From contig NZ_CP026003.1 of the NCBI RefSeq assembly GCF_003086795.1, forward strand, positions 3,663,531 to 3,727,530: a stretch of DNA of 64,000 bases. Reading direction: 5' to 3'. This DNA comes from Stenotrophomonas sp. SAU14A_NAIMI4_5 (lineage in GTDB: Bacteria; Pseudomonadota; Gammaproteobacteria; Xanthomonadales; Xanthomonadaceae). Made by a program: the position numbers and the translations under genes. Shown here in pieces: positions 9,892 to 17,290 of this stretch. The notes under the pieces were generated by a model. The model searched no databases. It saw nothing but the letters and a program-made list of their open reading frames with translations, and was not told where the DNA came from. Within the stretch, counting starts at the first letter, position 1; each line of letters begins with the position of its first letter.

Positions 9892-9910
9892 TAAATGCGA
9901 ATCAGTCACG
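9892..9910 (-). promoter_or_regulatory. Candidate Fur box upstream of the ECF sigma gene
   Basis: Read on the minus strand the site is CGTGACTGATTCGCATTTA, which keeps the TGAT...CATT spacing of the Fur consensus but with several mismatches. Position upstream of an iron-type sigma factor fits Fur repression. This is a similarity call by eye. Confidence 0.35.
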
Positions 9911-9930
9911 TTTGCGTATGGTGGGTCGCC

Positions 9931-10410
9931 TCAGAGGCAGTCAGTCAGCCCGTCGTAGACGCTGATCGAGGTGCCGGGCAACGGCACATCGATGGCATCG
10001 CGCGGAGGCACCGCTTCCAGCGCCTGCAGCAGGCTCTCCAGCGGCGTGCCCGCGGCCAGCGGCAATGCGCAGGCATAGCTGCGCAGGTCGACATCGATAC
10101 TGCCGTCGTCCAGCACCGAGCTGTTGCTGCCGGCAAAGGTCCAGGTGCAACCGGCCACCTGGCCACTGGCCCGCTCCACCGCGCAGCGCAGGCGCATGGC
10201 CTGCAGGTTGTAGTACTCGCCCTCGCAGAAAGTGTCCCCGCAGACGTCATCGAAGCCGGCCACCAGCGCGCGCTCGACGCTGCGGAAACGCTCCCAGCCG
10301 CTGGCCGGGTCCGGGTAGAGGCGCGCATCGACGTAGCGATCGGCAGCGAGGGCGGGCACGCTGGCCAGGCACAGCAGCAGCCCCATCAACATTCGTGGCG
10401 CGCCCATCAT
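9931..10410 (-). CDS. Secreted six-cysteine protein, unknown function (paralogue 1)
   Basis: A 159-residue protein with a signal peptide ending near PALAADRY. The mature part has six cysteines at about residues 57, 62, 76, 88, 114 and 158, in the pattern DDVCGDTFCEGEYYN, RLRCAVER, AGCTWTF, YACALP and DCL. The adjacent upstream gene encodes a paralogue with all six cysteines in the same places, so three disulfides in the periplasm are likely. Start and stop of the two genes overlap by ATGA. I do not recognise the family. Confidence 0.75.
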   Translation of the reverse strand: MMGAPRMLMGLLLCLASVPALAADRYVDARLYPDPASGWERFRSVERALVAGFDDVCGDTFCEGEYYNLQAMRLRCAVERASGQVAGCTWTFAGSNSSVLDDGSIDVDLRSYACALPLAAGTPLESLLQALEAVPPRDAIDVPLPGTSISVYDGLTDCL

Positions 10411-10904
10411 CCCTGCCTCCCAGCATTGCCCGGCCCCTGCAGGCAGCCCAGCAGGCCATCAAACAGGCCCCGGCCCAGGCCAGGGAACGGGGCCTCGACG
10501 CCGTCCGGCCCCGACAGGACCGCGTGGAACTGCTCCACCGGCACGCCCGGAAGCAGGTCGACCGGGCAGACCCAGCGGCCGTTGTCCACCTGCACCTCGC
10601 CGGTGGCGGGCTGCACGCGCAGCTCGCTGGCCGCCACCACCCAGGCGCAGCGGGTGACCACCGCCGCCGCCAGCTGCACGGCGCAGCGCACCTGCATGAC
10701 CCGGTAATTGCTGTAGTCGCCCGCGCAGATCGTGTCGGCGCAGATGTGGTCGAAGCCCCGCATCAGGGCCGCTTCCAGGTTGTAGAAACGGTCCCAGTTG
10801 GCTTCGCTGGTGGGGAAATCGACCAGGTCGACATGGCTGCCGGCCACCGCCGGCGGGGCGACGGACAGCAGTACGGCAAGGCCACAGCAGCGTATCCAGG
10901 TCAT
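10407..10904 (-). CDS. Secreted six-cysteine protein, unknown function (paralogue 2)
   Basis: A 165-residue protein from the Met of MTWIRCCGLAVLL; a longer reading to 10961 adds Arg/Ala-rich sequence before the signal peptide. The signal peptide ends near PAVAGSHVD. The mature part aligns with the downstream gene: WDRFYNLEAALMRGFDHICA matches WERFRSVERALVAGFDDVCG, then DTICAGDYSNYRVMQVRCAV, TRCAWVV, WVCPVDL and GCLQG. All six cysteines are conserved between the copies. The pair overlaps by ATGA and was probably produced by tandem duplication followed by strong divergence. Confidence 0.75.
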   Translation of the reverse strand: MTWIRCCGLAVLLSVAPPAVAGSHVDLVDFPTSEANWDRFYNLEAALMRGFDHICADTICAGDYSNYRVMQVRCAVQLAAAVVTRCAWVVAASELRVQPATGEVQVDNGRWVCPVDLLPGVPVEQFHAVLSGPDGVEAPFPGLGRGLFDGLLGCLQGPGNAGRQG

Positions 10905-11045
10905 GGCGGTGCTCCTCGGGAATGAAGCTCCAGCCTGCGCCGCCCCACGCTCCGCCCCCATCGGGAAACCCCGCGGCAGCCCCTCCGCCGGGGGCCACGA
11001 CGAAGGTCGGCCCCGCCCTACCCTGCACAGCGCCCGTCAAAGGCA

Positions 11046-11091
11046 TAAAATGGTGGGCTATCCGTCCACATCCCCCACCTGGAGCACACCA
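11046..11091 (+). promoter_or_regulatory. Candidate promoter of ppa
   Basis: TAAAAT at 11046-11051 is a good -10 box, 39 bases before the ppa ATG. A weak -35 (CTGCAC) lies about 16 to 17 bases upstream. The same TAnAAT-GG form precedes pcm and the lpxL-type gene in this window. Confidence 0.45.
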
Positions 11092-11627
11092 TGGGTCTGG
11101 AACTCGTCTCGCCCGGCAAGAACCCGCCGGAAGAAATCAACGTCATCATCGAGATCCCGAAGGACTCGGAGCCGGTGAAGTACGAAGTGGACAAGGAAAC
11201 CGGCGCGATCTTCGTCGACCGCATCCTGTCGACCCCGATGCGCTACCCGTGCAACTACGGCTACGTGCCGAGCACCCTGTGTGGCGATGGCGACCCGGCC
11301 GACGTGCTGGTGGTGCTGCCGCTGCCGCTGGTCCCGGGTTCGGTCGTGCGCTGCCGTCCGGTCGGCGTGCTGAAGATGAGCGATGAGGCTGGCAGCGACG
11401 AGAAGATCCTGGCCGTGCCGGTCTCGAAGATCTTCAGCGGCTACGCCCACGTCGAAGACATCGCCCAGGTGTCCAGCCACTGGCTGGAGCGCATCGGCCA
11501 CTTCTTCGAGCACTACAAGGACCTGGAAAAGGGCAAGTGGGTCAAGCTGGACGGTTGGGGTGGCGCGGCCGAGGCCAAGCAGATCCTGATCGAGGCGCAC
11601 CAGCGCCACCTCGACAGCAAGGCCTGA
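11091..11627 (+). CDS. ppa: Inorganic pyrophosphatase, soluble (family I)
   Basis: Cytoplasmic enzyme that hydrolyses pyrophosphate to two phosphates and pulls biosynthetic reactions forward. It has 178 residues, full length for the hexameric bacterial type. Active-site features in order are EIPKDSEPVKYEVDKETG, FVDRILSTPMRYPCNYGYVP, the metal-binding GDGDPADVLVV (about 64-74), and KIFSGYAHVEDIAQV. The start is supported by the conserved MGLELVSPGKNPPEEINVII-type N-terminus. It is monocistronic, with its own promoter and a hairpin just after the stop. Confidence 0.97.
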   Translation: MGLELVSPGKNPPEEINVIIEIPKDSEPVKYEVDKETGAIFVDRILSTPMRYPCNYGYVPSTLCGDGDPADVLVVLPLPLVPGSVVRCRPVGVLKMSDEAGSDEKILAVPVSKIFSGYAHVEDIAQVSSHWLERIGHFFEHYKDLEKGKWVKLDGWGGAAEAKQILIEAHQRHLDSKA

Positions 11628-11638
11628 GTCTGAACAGG

Positions 11639-11667
11639 ATCGCTCCGGTGCCACGCGCCGGAGCGAT
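11639..11667 (+). terminator. Hairpin after ppa
   Basis: Ten-base perfect stem ATCGCTCCGG/CCGGAGCGAT with a nine-base loop, 11 bases after the ppa stop. No T-run follows, so it may act as a Rho-dependent pause or 3' stabiliser rather than an intrinsic terminator. Confidence 0.5.
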
Positions 11668-11778
11668 GCTGGTCACGTTTCAACACTGCGGCCCATCACT
11701 GTTGGCGCCGTATTAGGTAAATTGCGTCACTTCACACGTCATCGACGCGCGCCGTCGAGACAGCCAGGGGAATGTGTC

Positions 11779-12900
11779 GTGCGTATTCTGCTAGTTGGGG
11801 ATTCAGCCAGCCTGCCGGCTGAGCTGAGCGAGTTCATTGCCGATCTTGGGGAAGAATGGCAGCCGCTGACCGCCTTCGATGGCCACACTGCGATGTCCGC
11901 GGTGGCAGCGCAGGGCGTGGATGCGGTGATCGTCTGCCCGCAGCTGCCCGACCTCAATGCAACCACGTTGCTCGGTCAGATCCGCACGCTGCGGCCTGAA
12001 ACCATCCGTATCGCACTGGTCGATGCCCAGCACGGCAACCGGCCGCCGCCGGCGCGCCTGATCGGCGTGGCCCACCGCTTCCTGCCGCTGCCGCTGGCGC
12101 CGGAAGTGCTGCTGGAAGCGCTGACCAGCCTGGAAGAGCTGCGCGAGGTGCTCGACAGCCCGCGCCTGCGCGATGCCATCGGCCGTATCGAGAAGCTGCC
12201 CTCGCCGCCGCACCTGTACCTGAGCCTGACCCAGGCGCTGGAACACGATGACGACACCGACAGCGCCGACGTGGCCAAGCTGGTGGCCGCCGATCCGGCA
12301 ATCGCGGCCAAGGTGCTGCAACTGTCCAATTCGGCGTTCTTCAGCCAGGGCCGCACGATTGCCGACCTGCGCACCGCGGTGACCCGCCTGGGCCTGGCCA
12401 CGCTGCGCGACCTGGTGCTGGCCAGCGAAGTCTTTTCCGCGCCGACGCTGTCGGCTGCAGAGCGCAATTCGCTGCAGCAGCGTGCGCTGATGGCCTCGCG
12501 CCTGGCCGCGCGCCTGCTGCCCGAATCCAGCGCGGAGCTGGGTGCGACCGCCGCCCTGCTCGCCGATATCGGCCTGCTGCTGCCGGGCGTGCGCAATGAG
12601 CGCAGTGAACCGGCGCTGGCCGACGATCCGCGCCCGGGCCATGCCGAAGCCGGTGCCTACCTGCTGGGCCTGTGGGGCCTGCCGATGCCGATCATCGAAG
12701 CGGTGGCCTTCCACCTGCAGCCGCAGCGCGCCAACACGCGCAGCTTCTGGGTGACCGGTGCGGTGCACGTGGCGCTGGCGCTGGTCAACGGCGACCCGGT
12801 GGACGAGGACTACCTGCAGCGTGCCGGCGTGCTGAACAAGCTGCCGCAGTGGCGCGAGCATGCCAACAGCCTGATGGGGCTGGTACCCACCGAAGCCTGA
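11779..12900 (+). CDS. Pseudo-receiver plus HDOD-domain signalling protein
   Basis: A 373-residue protein. I choose the GTG at 11779 (MRILLVGDSASLP), which has CAGGGG nine bases upstream; the ATG at 11722 adds a basic non-family leader. Residues 1-115 form a CheY-like receiver, but the phospho-acceptor position is Cys53 (VDAVIVCPQLPDLN) instead of Asp, and the usual switch Lys is replaced (FLPLPLAPE). Residues about 125-330 are an HDOD domain (PSPPHLYLSLTQAL.., AADPAIAAKVLQLSNSAFFS), a non-catalytic relative of HD domains found with signalling modules. Probably a phosphorylation-independent signalling scaffold; its target is unknown. Confidence 0.85.
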   Translation: MRILLVGDSASLPAELSEFIADLGEEWQPLTAFDGHTAMSAVAAQGVDAVIVCPQLPDLNATTLLGQIRTLRPETIRIALVDAQHGNRPPPARLIGVAHRFLPLPLAPEVLLEALTSLEELREVLDSPRLRDAIGRIEKLPSPPHLYLSLTQALEHDDDTDSADVAKLVAADPAIAAKVLQLSNSAFFSQGRTIADLRTAVTRLGLATLRDLVLASEVFSAPTLSAAERNSLQQRALMASRLAARLLPESSAELGATAALLADIGLLLPGVRNERSEPALADDPRPGHAEAGAYLLGLWGLPMPIIEAVAFHLQPQRANTRSFWVTGAVHVALALVNGDPVDEDYLQRAGVLNKLPQWREHANSLMGLVPTEA

Positions 12901-12954
12901 TTCTGCCCTCGCGGCAGATCGATGGCGCGCCCGGTTGGGCGCGCCATCGGCGGA

Positions 12955-13164
12955 TCAGCGCTGCGGGCAGGCGTCCAGCACGCAGTTGCGCCATAGCAGC
13001 TGGCACTTCACCGCAGACCCGCCTTCGGCAAGGCATTCCTGGCGAACCTCCTCGCAATAGCGGCCACCGGCACAGACGATGAGGTTCTGGGCAGATGTCG
13101 ACCCCGCCAGCGTGGCGTAGATCAGCACCGCGGCAGACAGCTTTCGCAAGAGCGTGGCTTTCAT
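12955..13164 (-). CDS. Small secreted cysteine-rich protein
   Basis: A 69-residue protein from the Met of MKATLLRKLSAAVL; another Met lies four codons upstream. It has a signal peptide of about 25 residues (to STSAQN). The mature part has six cysteines in about 40 residues: IVCAGGRYCEEVRQEC, VKCQLLWRNC and DACPQR. This suggests a compact disulfide-bonded periplasmic or secreted peptide. I do not recognise it. The base composition and clear signal sequence support a real gene. Confidence 0.6.
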   Translation of the reverse strand: MKATLLRKLSAAVLIYATLAGSTSAQNLIVCAGGRYCEEVRQECLAEGGSAVKCQLLWRNCVLDACPQR

Positions 13165-13317
13165 ATCCGTCTCCAAGCGTCCGTCATTGGACGACGGGAC
13201 TGTGCTGGATGCGTCAATCGTAGTCCGTGATCGAATTCAACCTTTGACCTGCGTCAGAGTTTCCCTACAGAGAATCCGGAGAACCGCCGGCATGGGTCGG
13301 CAGCAGCCACAAACAAA

Positions 13318-13343
13318 GAGGGCGGACCTTGCGGTCCGCCCTC
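13318..13343 (-). terminator. Rho-independent-type terminator of the AraC-linked receptor
   Basis: Eleven-base perfect stem GAGGGCGGACC/GGTCCGCCCTC with a four-base loop, 30 bases after the receptor stop. On the minus strand it is followed by TTTGTTTG. Confidence 0.8.
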
Positions 13344-13373
13344 CTGTGTTGCGTGTCGCGACGCTTCGATGGA

Positions 13374-16226
13374 TCAGAAGCGCTGGGTGTACTTCATGTA
13401 CAGGAAGCGACCCACGTCGAAGCCACCGTAGTAGGCGAACGCAGAGTTCGGGGCCGAGTACATCAGCGGACCCTTGTGATCGAACACGTTGTTGGCGCCC
13501 AGGGCGATGGTGGCATCCCACGGAGCCTTGTAGCTGACCTGCAGGTCGTGGAAGGTGTTCGAACCGGTGTGACGCAGCGGATCGGTTTCGCCGTTGGAGT
13601 AGTGGTTCGGGGCATCGCACCAGCCATCAGCCAGGCTGATGCAGTTTTCCTTCATGCCCGAGTAGTAACGCGCGGTCCAGTTGACACCGAAATCACCGTA
13701 CTGCCAGTTGACACCGAGGTTCGAACGGACGCGGAACAGGCCCGGCTCGCTGACGCGACCGATGGTGATGGTGTCACCAGCGCTGTTCTGGCCTTCTTCG
13801 TCGTACTTGGCGGTGTAGCTGGTCTGCCAGTCGATCGAGAACTGACCGATGGCCAGTTCCGGCAGACGGTACTTCACACCCAGGTCGTAACCTTCGGTTT
13901 CCATCTTGCCGAGGTTGGCGGTGCCGTAGGTGATGGCGGTGATGTGGCCATCGTTGCCGCGGACGACGCTGTCGCAGCGCGAGGAGTTACCCAGCACGTA
14001 GCAGTCGCGCAGGATGCGGTCGACGCTGTCGGCGATGATCATGTCGCTGATCTGGTACTTGTACCAATCCAGCGAGATGTCCAGGCCCTGCACCCACTGC
14101 GGGCTCCACACGATACCGGCGGTGGTGCTCTTCGAGGTTTCCGGCTTCAGGTTCGGGTTGGCACCCGAGATGAACTGGTCCGGCGACTGGCACGGCAGGG
14201 TCGAGCACGGGACGTTGCCCTGGCCCAGCTGCACGTAATTGGCCGGTGCACCCGCGGCGAGGCAGGCTGCGTTGCCTGCGACGCTGCCCGGGGCGCCAAC
14301 GCCGCACGGATCGACGTACGACTCGAAGCTCGAGCTCAAGCCACCGTACAGATTGTCGATGGTCGGTGCGCGGAAGCCTTCAGCGCGGGTCGCGCGGACC
14401 AGCAGGCCTTCGATCGGACGCCAGGTCAGACCGAACTTGCTGTTGGTGGTGCCGCCGAAGTTGCTGTAATCCGAATAACGGCTGGCAACGTTCAGGGTCA
14501 GTTCCTTGGCAAACGGAGCGTCAGCCAGCAGCGGAACGTTCAGTTCGAGGTAGACCTCGTTCAGATCGTATTCGCCGCGGGTCGGCTTCTGGCCCAGGCC
14601 GGTGGACTGGCCCGACTGCGCGAAGGCGTCCGGCACGTAGCTGCCTTCTTCCTTGCGGTGCTCGACGCCCATGGCGAAGCCCAGATCACCGGCCGGCAGG
14701 GTCACGATGGAACCGGCAAGGTTGGCGGTGAAGCTGGTGGTCTTGGTGACGCCACGGGTAGTGAAGGTCGGGAACAGGAAGTCCTGCAGCTCCTGGTTCG
14801 CCAGCGTACCCTGGCCATCAACGCCGTACGGCAGCAGCGGGTTCCACGGACGGCAGTTACCCAGCGCGATCGGATCGGCCGCGGTACCGCACTGCGCCAC
14901 GCCATCAGCGTTGATGAAGGACGCGCCGAGGGCCTGGCGGGCAGCGATCAGGCTCATGTCACCGCGGTTGGACTTGATCGACTCGTTGCGGTTCCACAGG
15001 GCGCCGACGTCCCAGTCGAAGGTCTTGCCAGCGACGTCGAAGAAGCCGCTGACGGTCGGCGCAAAGCGCAGGGTCTTCAGCTGGCTTTCGGTGGTACGCG
15101 GCACTTCCCACAGGCGGCGACGGAAATCGACGCTTTCGCCGACCGGATTGAAGGCACTGTCGGCCGACAGCGGGGTGTTGATGTCCGACGAAGCGGACTG
15201 GTACGGGTAGCCCGCGATCTGCTGGAACGTCTGACGCTCGTTGTAGAGCAGGTCGGTGTTCAGGCTGATCGAATCGGTGAAGTCGTAGGTGCCGTTGATG
15301 TAGACCGACTTGCGCTTGACGCCGGTCAGCAGGGTCATCTGCTGGTTGGCGTTCGAGTACTCATCCTGGGTCAGGGTGTGGTAATCGGCCGGGTTGTTCG
15401 GGTTGCCACCGGCATTGAGCGTCTGCCAGACCGGGCTGTTCTCGCAGTCGTAGACAACCGGGTTGCACCAGGTGCTGTTCTGGCTGATCGGGCTCCACTG
15501 GGCCGAAGTCGAGTTCGGACCACGCGAACCGTCGCGGCTGAACCAGCGGTCCTTCGCCCACACCGGATCTTCGTTGGAGTACTCGGCCGACAGGGTCAGG
15601 CTGCCGCGCTCACCACGGGCGCCCAGGGTCATCGAGTACTGCTCGGTGCCGCCGTCGCCCTTGCCGTACTGGCCGACGTAGACGTTGGCTTCGCCACCGT
15701 CGAAGTTCTTGCGGGTGATCACGTTCACGACGCCGGCGATGGCATCCGAACCGTAGATCGAGGACGCGCCGTCCTTCAGGATCTCGATGCGCTCAACGGC
15801 CGACATCGGGATCTGGCTCAGATCCTGGTAACCGGCAGTGGTGGCGCCCAGGCGCTTGCCGTTCATCAGCACCAGGGTGCGCTGTGCGCCCAGGTTGCGG
15901 ATGTCGACGTAGTAGCCGCCGACGTTCTCGCCCGAAGCCAGGGACTCCGAACGCGAAATGGCCGGCGAACCAGCCGAAGTCATGTTGTTCAGCACGTCAG
16001 CGACGCTCGAGAAGCCCTGCTTTTCCAGGCTTTCACGGGTCATCGTCAGGATCGGCTGCTGGGTCTCCATGGCGGCGCCGCGGATGCGCGAACCGGTGAC
16101 CGAAATACGATCGAGGTCGGTGGTGCCAGAAGCCGCTTCCTGAGCGGAAGCAAACGCCGGCGTCAGCGCCAGCGCAATGCCGGCCGGCAGGAGGCCGAGC
16201 CGCACTGCGGGATTACGGAAGTTCAT
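13374..16226 (-). CDS. TonB-dependent outer-membrane receptor (large, plug-rich type)
   Basis: A 950-residue receptor from the Met of MNFRNPAVRLGLLPAG, preceded by a good ribosome-binding site (GGAGAG). The signal peptide ends near AFASAQE. A TonB-box-like DRISVTGSRIRG (about 38-49) leads into the plug: ESLEKQGFSSVADVLNNMTS, then DIRNLGAQRTLVLMNGKR, then ERIEILKDGASSIYGSDAIA and GVVNVITRK. The barrel ends with YLMKYTQRF-like aromatic Phe. Receptors of this form in Xanthomonadaceae usually import complex carbohydrates or peptides, not siderophores. The AraC regulator gene lies 49 bases upstream in the same direction, suggesting substrate-specific control. The substrate is unknown. Confidence 0.9.
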   Translation of the reverse strand: MNFRNPAVRLGLLPAGIALALTPAFASAQEAASGTTDLDRISVTGSRIRGAAMETQQPILTMTRESLEKQGFSSVADVLNNMTSAGSPAISRSESLASGENVGGYYVDIRNLGAQRTLVLMNGKRLGATTAGYQDLSQIPMSAVERIEILKDGASSIYGSDAIAGVVNVITRKNFDGGEANVYVGQYGKGDGGTEQYSMTLGARGERGSLTLSAEYSNEDPVWAKDRWFSRDGSRGPNSTSAQWSPISQNSTWCNPVVYDCENSPVWQTLNAGGNPNNPADYHTLTQDEYSNANQQMTLLTGVKRKSVYINGTYDFTDSISLNTDLLYNERQTFQQIAGYPYQSASSDINTPLSADSAFNPVGESVDFRRRLWEVPRTTESQLKTLRFAPTVSGFFDVAGKTFDWDVGALWNRNESIKSNRGDMSLIAARQALGASFINADGVAQCGTAADPIALGNCRPWNPLLPYGVDGQGTLANQELQDFLFPTFTTRGVTKTTSFTANLAGSIVTLPAGDLGFAMGVEHRKEEGSYVPDAFAQSGQSTGLGQKPTRGEYDLNEVYLELNVPLLADAPFAKELTLNVASRYSDYSNFGGTTNSKFGLTWRPIEGLLVRATRAEGFRAPTIDNLYGGLSSSFESYVDPCGVGAPGSVAGNAACLAAGAPANYVQLGQGNVPCSTLPCQSPDQFISGANPNLKPETSKSTTAGIVWSPQWVQGLDISLDWYKYQISDMIIADSVDRILRDCYVLGNSSRCDSVVRGNDGHITAITYGTANLGKMETEGYDLGVKYRLPELAIGQFSIDWQTSYTAKYDEEGQNSAGDTITIGRVSEPGLFRVRSNLGVNWQYGDFGVNWTARYYSGMKENCISLADGWCDAPNHYSNGETDPLRHTGSNTFHDLQVSYKAPWDATIALGANNVFDHKGPLMYSAPNSAFAYYGGFDVGRFLYMKYTQRF

Positions 16227-16275
16227 CAATCTCTCCAAGGTACGTGTTAGCAGCGTGTTAAAACACCCCAGCACG

Positions 16276-17175
16276 TTACGATTGCGTTGCAGCGCTGAAT
16301 TTGCGCGACACACCCGGAGACTTTGCCGATTGTGGCGGAAGCTTCGCGCCGTTTTCACGAAAACGCGAAGCGGAGGTGCCATAGCGCGCACGGAAGGCAC
16401 GGGCGAAGCTGCAGCAGTTGTCGAAGCCACTGGCCGCAGCCACTTCGCCGACCATCATGTCGGTGTCGCGCAGCAGATCCGCCGCACGCTCCAGCCGCAG
16501 GCGTGCCGACAGCGACTGCGGGCTTTCCTCGTACAGGCTCTGGAAGGTCTTGGAGAGATACCAGCTGGAGAAGTTGGTCAGCTCGGCCAGTTCGCCGATG
16601 CGCACCACGCGGTGACTGTTGCCTTCCAGGTACAGGCGGGCGCGCTGCATGCGACCGAACACCTGGCGCTTGCGGCTGCGCGAACGGCCCGGGCAGCGCT
16701 GCACGTTGTCCGCCAGGCTGCGCTGCAGGCCGGCCAGGTGCAGCAGCAGCGGACGCAGCGACGGCGCCGGCAGGCCATTGGCCAGTGCCTCACGCCACAG
16801 GCGCAGGCCGACGCGGGCGTCGCTGCGGCTCATCCGGCCACGGCCGGCGTACAGACCGCAGTCGGCCAGCTCGGCCAGCACCCGCAGCGCCTCCGGATTC
16901 AGGCTCAGGCCCACGCACAGGCCATTGCGGCCGGCCTGCACCAGCGGGCGCGATTCCTTCTCGAACGCGATCCACTCACCCTGGCGCAGCCGGAACCGGC
17001 CTTCCTTCGCTTCCACCCAGGAGGTGCCACGCACCTGCATCCAGACGGTGAAGTTGACGCCGGCGGTCTGCAGGCTGCCCAGGCGGGCAACGCCCAGGCA
17101 GGTCGGGGCTACATCGTCGACGGCCTTGTCGAGGGACACGGTTTGGCCGCGATCGGCCAGGGAAAGTTGACGCAT
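16276..17175 (-). CDS. AraC-family transcriptional regulator
   Basis: A 299-residue regulator started at the Met of MRQLSLADRGQTVSLDKAVD; the first possible Met is 15 codons earlier. The N-terminal half (about 1-180) is a ligand/dimerisation region without a recognised fold. The C-terminal AraC DNA-binding domain (about 185-285) has two helix-turn-helix units: RIGELAELTNFSSWYLSKTF, and VGEVAAASGFDNCCSFARAF followed by RARYGTSASRFR. It is transcribed in the same direction as, and just upstream of, a TonB-dependent receptor, so that receptor is the likely target. Confidence 0.9.
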   Translation of the reverse strand: MRQLSLADRGQTVSLDKAVDDVAPTCLGVARLGSLQTAGVNFTVWMQVRGTSWVEAKEGRFRLRQGEWIAFEKESRPLVQAGRNGLCVGLSLNPEALRVLAELADCGLYAGRGRMSRSDARVGLRLWREALANGLPAPSLRPLLLHLAGLQRSLADNVQRCPGRSRSRKRQVFGRMQRARLYLEGNSHRVVRIGELAELTNFSSWYLSKTFQSLYEESPQSLSARLRLERAADLLRDTDMMVGEVAAASGFDNCCSFARAFRARYGTSASRFRENGAKLPPQSAKSPGVSRKFSAATQS

Positions 17176-17290
17176 GTGGGCACCACGGATTTGCCAAGTA
17201 CAGGCCTCCGTTTTGCCCAATCAGGTGCTTCCGCGTCAGGAAAGTCTGACGAGATCGCCACGAATTCGCGACGAGAGCGTCACGAAGAAA

